DNA from: Bursaphelenchus xylophilus
Lineage: Eukaryota > Nematoda > Chromadorea > Rhabditida > Aphelenchoididae
Direction: 5' to 3'
Assembly: GCA_904066235.2 (NCBI GenBank)
Contig: CAJFCV020000006.1
Coordinates: 1,984,001 to 2,048,000, forward strand
DNA: 64,000 nucleotides
Position numbers and translations under genes: made by a program. Under the pieces are notes generated by a model that saw only the letters and a program-made list of their open reading frames with translations, was not told the DNA's origin and ran no database searches. Below are positions 57,901 to 64,000 of this stretch, piece by piece. Positions within the stretch are counted from its first letter, which is position 1. The number at the start of each line of letters is the position of its first letter.

Positions 57901-60900
57901 TGGTGTTGGTAGAGGACAGGCATCCATATCTGACAGTACAACCCTCAGCCATCTTAAGCGTTTACCAACTGAGAACTTAATTTAGACATTTACCCATCTT
58001 TGGTCTACAAGTAGAGATTCTTGGCTGGTTTCTTTAACAAGGCCTAATAGGAAACTATTTTAGCACTGCTAAAAAGCTTCCTTTTGAAGCTCCTAATGTG
58101 CGTGAAGTAGTCGGGGAATAAATCCAAACATAGCCAGAAAACTTGATTTTAGCGATACCCACCAAGTTTGAATATAATTACAATAGCCGCTTTGCCGATG
58201 CATTCCTATGGGTCTAACTATGATATGCCAAAACTAAAGACACTACCTGACACTAAGCTACCCGTCCTTAGCCAATTGTTTTACTGCGTGACATGACAGA
58301 ACTCAATGACTTGTTTTTCGAAAACTCGCTGGTGAACTATCGGAGCAATTCGTAAAATTCAAAAAACAGCTCAAAGCAGTTTTCGAGTCCTCCCTTTCTA
58401 GGGTGGAAAATGGAGCCTCTATATCGTTCTACTACTTTATGAAGCAATAGGTAACCATTGTTAATTGTCAGCAAATCACACGCATTTCTGTAGAGCTATA
58501 TATTTTTGGCAATTTTGCCTCTTTAAGGCTACCCCGAAGCGTTTATTATCCGGGATACTCATGATGCACGTAAAGGCCTACCCAGTTGCCTTACTGGACC
58601 CTATTACAGAGGCAGACCATAAGCAATACGCGGAATAATAAGAAAAAGTTTTCATGAGGGGCCTTTGCTGAAGATTTGGTTCAAAGTGTTGCCATTATTT
58701 TATCCGACACACTCTTTTATGATTTCTAATTGTGTTTAACGTAGTCATAAAGACCACTGGACACTGCGTACAAAGTTTCAGAGCTTTATCAAAAACGATC
58801 TGGAAACTAGAGCTTACGTTCTGGACCCCACCCGAAATAGCCGCAAAGCGGAAAATCTCTTATAATTAAGCTCGTTTTGGCGGAGCTAACGGTTGGCACG
58901 TAGCACATAAATCAGCACACTGTACTCTTGTATATGCTAGGTATTTACGGTGGGCACTCGGTTTTGGCGCGAAAAAAATTAAATTGAAATCTGGGTAAAA
59001 AATCGTACGAACTTTCCGTCCAACCTAATATAATATCAAAGTGTTTGGCCCGGTACGGGCGCAGTTTAGCTCCAAAAAAGGTGAAACTTGCAGTGTTGAA
59101 ATTTCATTCTGTAACGTTTCGAATGCTGTAGGTCCCGTCGGTTCACTCTGACATTTCCAATTCACTTTTTTTAAACCGGTGCCTAGTATAATATCAAAGT
59201 GTTTGGCCCGGTACGGGCGCAGTTTAGCTCCAAAAAAGGTGAAACTTGCAGTGTTGAAATTTCATTCTGTAACGTTTCGAATGCTGTAGGTCCCGTCGGT
59301 TCACTCCGACATTTCCAATTCACTTTTTTTTAAACCGGTGCCTAGTATAATATCAAAGTGTTTGGCCCGGTACGGGCGCAGTTTAGCTCCAAAAAAGGTG
59401 AAACTTGCAGTGTTGAAATTTCATTCTGTAACGTTTCGAATGCTGTAGGTCCCGTCGGTTCACTCCGACATTTCCAATTCACTTTTTTTTAAACCGGTGC
59501 CTAGTATAATATCAAAGTGTTTGGCCCGGTACGGGCGCAGTTTAGCTCCAAAAAAGGTGAAACTTGCAGTGTTGAAATTTCATTCTGTAACGTTTCGAAT
59601 GCTGTAGGTCCCGTCGGTTCACTCCGACATTTCCAATTCACTTTTTTTTAAACCGGTGCCTAGTATAATATCAAAGTGTTTGGCCCGGTACGGGCGCAGT
59701 TTAGCTCCAAAAAGGTGAAACTTGCAGTGTTGAAATTTCATTCTGTAACGTTTCGAATGCTGTAGGTCTTGTCGGTTCACTCCGACATTTCCAATTCACT
59801 TTTTTTTAAACCGGTGCCTAGTATAATATCAAAGTGTTCGGCCCGGTACGGGCGCAGTTTAGCTCCAAAAAAGGTGAAACTTGCAGTGTTGAAATTTCAT
59901 TCTGTAACGTTTCGAATGCTGTAGGTCCCGTCGGTTCACTCCGACATTTCCAATTCACTTTTTTTTAAACCGGTGCCTAGTATAATATCAAAGTGTTCGG
60001 CCCGGTACGGGCGCAGTTTAGCTCCAAAAAAGGTGAAACTTGCAGTGTTGAAATTTCATTCTGTAACGTTTCGAATGCTGTAGGTCCCTTCGGTTCACTC
60101 CGACATTTCCAATTCACTTTTTTTTAAACAGGTGCCTAGTATAATATGAAAGTGTTCGGCCCGGTACGGGCGCAGTTTAGCTCCAAAAAAGGTGAAACTT
60201 GCAGTGTTGAAATTTCATTCTGTAACGTTTCGAATGCTGTAGGTCCCGTCGGTTCACTCCGACATTTCCAATTCACTTTTTTTTTAAACCGGTGCCTAGT
60301 ATAATACCAAAGTGTTCGGCCCGGTACGGGCGCAGTTTAGCTCCAAAAAAGGTGAAACTTGCAGTGTTGAAATTTCATTCTGTAACGTTTCGAATGCTGT
60401 AGGTCCCGTCGGTTCACTCCGACATTTCCAATTAACTTTTTTTTTAAACCGGTGCCTAGTATAATACCAAAGTGTTCGGCCCGGTACGGGCGCAGTTTAG
60501 CTCCAAAAAAGGTGAAACTTGCAGTGTTGAAATTTCATTCTGTAACGTTTCGAATGCTGTAGGTCCCGTCGGTTCACTCCGACATTTCCAATTCACTTTT
60601 TTTTAAACCGGTGCCTAGTATGATATCAAAGTGTTCGGCCCGGTACGGACGCAGTTTAGCTCCAAAAAAGGTGAAACTTGCAGTGTTGAAATTTCATTCT
60701 GTATCGTTTCGAACGCTGTAGGTCCCGTCGGTTCACTCCGATATTTCCAATTTACTTTTTTTTAAACCGGTGCCTAGTATGATATCAAAGTGTTCGGCCC
60801 GGTACGGACGCAGTTTAGCTCCAAAAAAGGTGAAACTTGCAGTGTTGAAATTTCATTCTGTATCGTTTCGAACGCTGTAGGTCACGTCGGTTCACTCCGA

Positions 60901-62088
60901 CATTTCCAATTCACTTTTTTTTAAACCGGTGCCTAGTGTAATATCAAAGTGTTCGGCCCGGTACGTGCGCAGTTTGGCTTCAAAAAAGGTGAAACTTGCA
61001 GTGTTGAAATTTCATTCTGTATCGTTTCGAACGCTGTAGGTCACGTCGGTTCACTCCGACATTTCCAATTCACTTTTTTTTAAACCGGTGCCTAGTGTAA
61101 TATCAAAGTGTTCGGCCCGGTACGTGCGCAGTTTGGCTTCAAAAAAGGTGAAACTTGCAGTGTTGAAATTTCATTCTGTAACGTTTCATGTGGTGTAGGT
61201 CTCGGCGATTCACTCCGACATTTCCAATTCACTTTTTTTAAACCGGTGCCTAGTATAATATCAAAGTGTTCGGCCCGGTACGGACGCAGTTTAGCTCCAA
61301 AAAAGGTGAAACTTGCAGTGTTGAAATTTCATTCTGTAACGTTTCATGTGGTGTAGGTCTCGGCGATTCACTCCGACATTTCCAATTCACTTTTTTTTAA
61401 ACCGGTGCCTAGTATAATATCAAAGTGTTCGGCCCGGTACGGACGCAGTTTAGCTCCAAAAAAGGTGAAACTTGCAGTGTTGAAATTTCATTCTGTAACG
61501 TTTCGAATGCTGTAGGTGCCGTCGGTTCACTCCGACATTTCCAATTCACTTTTTTTTAAACCGGTGCCTAGTATAATATCAAAGTGTTCGGCCCGGTACG
61601 GACGCAGTTTAGCTCCAAAAAAGGTGAAACTTGCAGTGTTGAAATTTCATTCTGTAACGTTTCGAATGCTGTAGGTCCCGTCGGTTCACTCCGACATTTC
61701 CAATTCACTTTTTTTTTAAACCGGTGCCTAGTATAATATCAAAGTGTTTGGCCCGGTACGGGCGCAGTTTAGCTCCAAAAAAGGTGAAACTTGCAGTGTT
61801 GAAATTTCATTCTGTAACGTTTCGAATGCTGTAGGTCTTGTCGGTTCACTCCGACATTTCCAATTCACTTTTTTTTAAACCGGTGCCATGTGTAATATCA
61901 AAGTATTTGGCCCGGTACGGGCGCAATTTGGCTCCAAAAAAGGTGAGACTTGCGGTGTTGAAGTTCCATTCTGTTACGTTTCAAATGGTGTAGGTCACGT
62001 TGGTTCACTCCGACATTTCCAATTCACTTTTTTTTAAACCGGTGCCTAGTGTAATATCAAAGTTTTCAGGCCAGTACGGGCGCAATTG
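54979..62088 (+). repeat. ~158-bp satellite array, about 37 units
   Basis: Head-to-tail units of 157-160 bp with landmarks CCTAGTATAATATCAAAGTG, CGGCCCGGTACGGGCGCAGT, AAAAAAGGTGAAACTTGCAG, GAAATTTCATTCTGTAACG and GTCGGTTCACTCCGAC. The last forms a 5-bp hairpin. A 1.2-kb mariner-like element interrupts the array. Units fall into types by the segment after CTGTAGGT: TCTCGGCGATT, CACGTCGG, CCCGTCGG and CTTGTCGG. A block of the same unit types in the same order occurs near 55770-56680 and again near 60960-61870. Period is not a multiple of three, so the short open frames across units are not coding. The end units are the most diverged. Confidence 0.95.
57819..59028. mobile_element. Mariner-like element inserted in the satellite
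   Basis: Ends TTAGGTTGGACGGAAAGTTC then GTACGATTTTTTAC, exactly inverted at the right over about 34 bp. The satellite reads CCTAGTATAATATC when intact. Here it reads CCTAGTA, element, TATAATATC, so TA was duplicated. Length 1,210 bp is right for mariner, yet no long frame remains on either strand. The perfect ends suggest a fairly recent move using transposase supplied from elsewhere. Confidence 0.88.
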
Positions 62089-62651
62089 TTCTGATAGTTG
62101 TTGTCTCCGGAGCGACTTGAAATTGAGGTTTTTGGGTACTTCTTGATAGAATAAAGTTGTCGCCCTTTGGAAAGACTTTCAAAGCTCGGCCTCATTCAGG
62201 TGGTGTATCTTTGTGGTCCGATTGGATTGGCTATAACTTCTTTGTTCTTGGGCCGAACGTCAAAATTTACAGCACTCTCTCACCATAAGCTGCGCCCACG
62301 CTCTATCCTTATTTTTATATTACAATTAAATGTAAAGTAACGTATGATGTACATATACCGATTAAAAGTTTATTGCATCTTTACAAGCACAAAATTCAAA
62401 AAAAAGATTCACTGGGATTTTGAGCACAAACTACGAGAGTTATAAGAGAAATAAGGGTATAAATGGAGAACATTGCAGTCCCTTTGAGGGATCTGCATAT
62501 ATCAAGAAGGAGAATATGGCTTGTACAAACTGATCAGCGAAAACGTGGAGAGCAAAAATAGTAGTGTAAATATTGCATCAACATGACTATAGGGCTGAAA
62601 AAAGATTGTGTTTTGATTACTATTATAGTAATAAAAAATGGATGATAATGA

Positions 62652-62889
62652 CAGAGGGACCTGATCCAGTGGCAAAAAACGTACCGTTTTGCATGCGGAA
62701 AGTATAAAAAATGTAGCAAAATGCTTCCCTCTCCAAGTGAAAAGACTTCGTTTTGAAGGGTTCCTCACAAAAGAGCGGGCTTTTGAAATCTGATTTTTTA
62801 GTTGGAAAGGAGGTATTTTACCACATTTTTTGATACTTCCTCGGCACAAGATGGTACGTTTTTTGCCACTAAATCAGGTCCCATACTGA
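62652..62889. repeat. Family-3 MITE, diverged
   Basis: CAGAGGGACCTGATCCAGTG at the left, AAATCAGGTCCCATACTG at the right, with GTACCGTTTTGCATGCGG and CTTCCCTCTCC inside. Confidence 0.7.
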
Positions 62890-62893
62890 TATA

Positions 62894-62990
62894 TCAGTCT
62901 GTCTGGAAAATAACGTGGATTCGCGTTGGAAATGCCAATCATCGCCGTGCGAGGGCTAGCTGGAGATTAGGTGCGCGACAGCGACGAAAC
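62894..62990. repeat. Solo family-1 MITE end
   Basis: TCAGTCTGTCTGGAAAATAA then CGTGGATTCGCG, with no facing right arm. Confidence 0.55.
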
Positions 62991-63095
62991 TGACAAAAAG
63001 TGACGGACTTTTGAAAGGGCGTAGTATGGAGAATGTGTTACAGAACTGACAATGAGAATATACTAACAATGAAATAAAAAAATAGACATTCACAG

Positions 63096-64000
63096 TCACA
63101 CCGACGGCTCTTCAACAACGGTAACTGTGGCCTTTGAACGCTTCCTTTCTTGAGCCGTCTCCAGCGGCACCAGACGTTTGTAGAAGACCGATAATAGTAT
63201 TGAGTAGATCGACAGCGCCACAATCTCCACGCCCCACACGTAGCGAGGTCCGGCCGAACGGAAGAGAGCGCTGAAAATTTGATAATAACTAGTATTCGGA
63301 GCTACAAATTACCTCATAAAAATCGGGCCGGTCAGTCTCGCGGCACTGGCGCAAATCTGCAGGATCCCTTGGTAATAGGCCTGATGTCTTGGCCCAATCA
63401 CCGTCGAATAGATGGTCAACAGACAGACGTTAATGTTCGGCCAACCAAGGCCGATGCAAAACGCGAATGCCACGAAATACAGCCATTTACTTGAGGGCGC
63501 CATCGGCTCGCACCAACTGTAGCGGTCGATATTACAGCCCAACGGCTCCTCTTCGGAGGTGCCGTTGAGGAATCCGCGGAATTCTGAAAGCATTTGACTA
63601 TCAGTCTGTCGGGAAAATAATGAGCACAATGCCGGTACACCGAGCGCTGAAGTGCAAAGCAATTTGATTTTCACCGCGACACAGTTCATTTTCTCGGCGG
63701 CGAGGCGATTTTCGATGCGAAAGAGTGCTCATTATTTTCCCGACAGACTGATATTATTCTGTCGGGAAAATAATGTGGATTCGTGGCGCCTGAAAATCGC
63801 CCGTAATCGCTTTGCGGCGGCGATCCGACGACCCAAAATGGGGTAAAGTGACTCCGCGGAGAAAATTTTTTGATTTTTTCGGGAAAAACTTGGTTTAGGG
63901 GGTTTTCGAGGGTGCTGATTTCGAAAATTGTCTTCATTTTTTCTGAACTTGATTAATCTAAAAAACTCTTGACCATCATAATCAAACATTGAGTCTATTT
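63096..64000 (-). CDS. Second MFSD8/CLN7-like transporter, 5' part beyond the window
   Basis: Related to the transporter at 50284-54636. Exons seen (minus): 63313-63583 and the last exon 63096-63270; upstream exons lie past the right edge, so about 148 C-terminal residues are visible. LGCNIDRYSWCEPMAPSSKW is followed by a membrane helix, GLGWPNINVC, VIGPRHQAYYQGILQICASA, GPIFM, GPRYVWGVEIVALSIYS and a charged tail (LVPLETAQERKR...VEEPSV). The intron position after GPIFM is the same phase as in the first gene. A family-1 MITE sits in the upstream intron. The two genes are a tandem duplicate pair in the same orientation, separated by the satellite. End coordinate is the window edge, not a gene end. 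Confidence 0.82.
63601..63751. repeat. Family-1 MITE, complete, in intron of second transporter
   Basis: TA at 63599-63600 and 63752-63753. Arms TCAGTCTGTCGGGAAAATAA and TTATTTTCCCGACAGACTGA. 151 bp. A second family-1 start (TCTGTCGGGAAAATAATGTG) follows at about 63757 and is of the GTGGA type. Confidence 0.87.

Larger units (their letters stand above)
62089..63095. other. Spacer between satellite and second transporter gene
   Basis: Unique AT-rich DNA to 62640 with no gene seen, then two inverted-repeat elements (next entries), then the 3' flank of the transporter gene. Confidence 0.5.

Noticed and set aside
55921..61356. Several 82-codon open frames with near-identical proteins
   Set aside because: Each is one and a half satellite units read in one frame. 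The unit period is not a multiple of three and there is no splice or start context.

Overview
This window is eukaryotic and almost certainly from a nematode. Genes are split by short AT-rich introns that end in TTTCAG, poly(A) signals are AATAAA, and several start codons lie just downstream of an unpaired TTTCAG-type acceptor, as expected for spliced-leader trans-splicing. The predicted proteins match nematode/animal families exon by exon. I cannot name the species. Noncoding DNA is AT-rich and crowded with short inverted-repeat elements.

Layout, left to right. (1) 89-2474, minus: endophilin-B (erp-1), 3' end cut by the window edge. (2) 6555-13203, plus: IFT80/CHE-2, nine exons, with an X-box-like RFX site 163 bp upstream and introns swollen by repeats. 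(3) 18610-20543, plus: secreted histidine acid phosphatase. (4) 21427-34271, plus: five tandem paralogues of a protein family I do not recognise, sharing a conserved domain of about 265 residues and the same downstream exon structure. (5) 34866-36032, plus: a 61-residue single-pass membrane microprotein. (6) 36269-43085, minus: quiescin sulfhydryl oxidase, nine exons. (7) 48200-49360, plus: proteasome subunit alpha-2 (pas-2), followed 302 bp later by V-ATPase subunit e (vha-17, 49663-50020). (8) 50284-54636, minus: an MFSD8/CLN7-like transporter; a second, related transporter starts at 63096 and runs off the right edge. Between the two lies a 7.1-kb satellite of ~158-bp units, interrupted by a 1.2-kb mariner-like element.

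The repeats are a main feature. At least four inverted-repeat families have termini starting CAG or TCAG and are flanked by TA, as expected for Tc1/mariner-type MITEs. Two mariner-sized elements (1,231 and 1,210 bp) with long terminal inverted repeats and TA duplications are present. The 9-bp palindrome GCAC(A/T)GTGC forms several dense clusters. A 12-bp word close to CTAGTGTAATAT recurs in sense orientation in introns, often 13-25 nt before the 3' splice site.

Most genes are unrelated housekeeping, ciliary, secretory or lysosomal functions and do not form one pathway. The best candidate for an undescribed system is the five-gene tandem family. All exon joins below were checked by keeping the reading frame open through the full protein; no alignment or database search was run.
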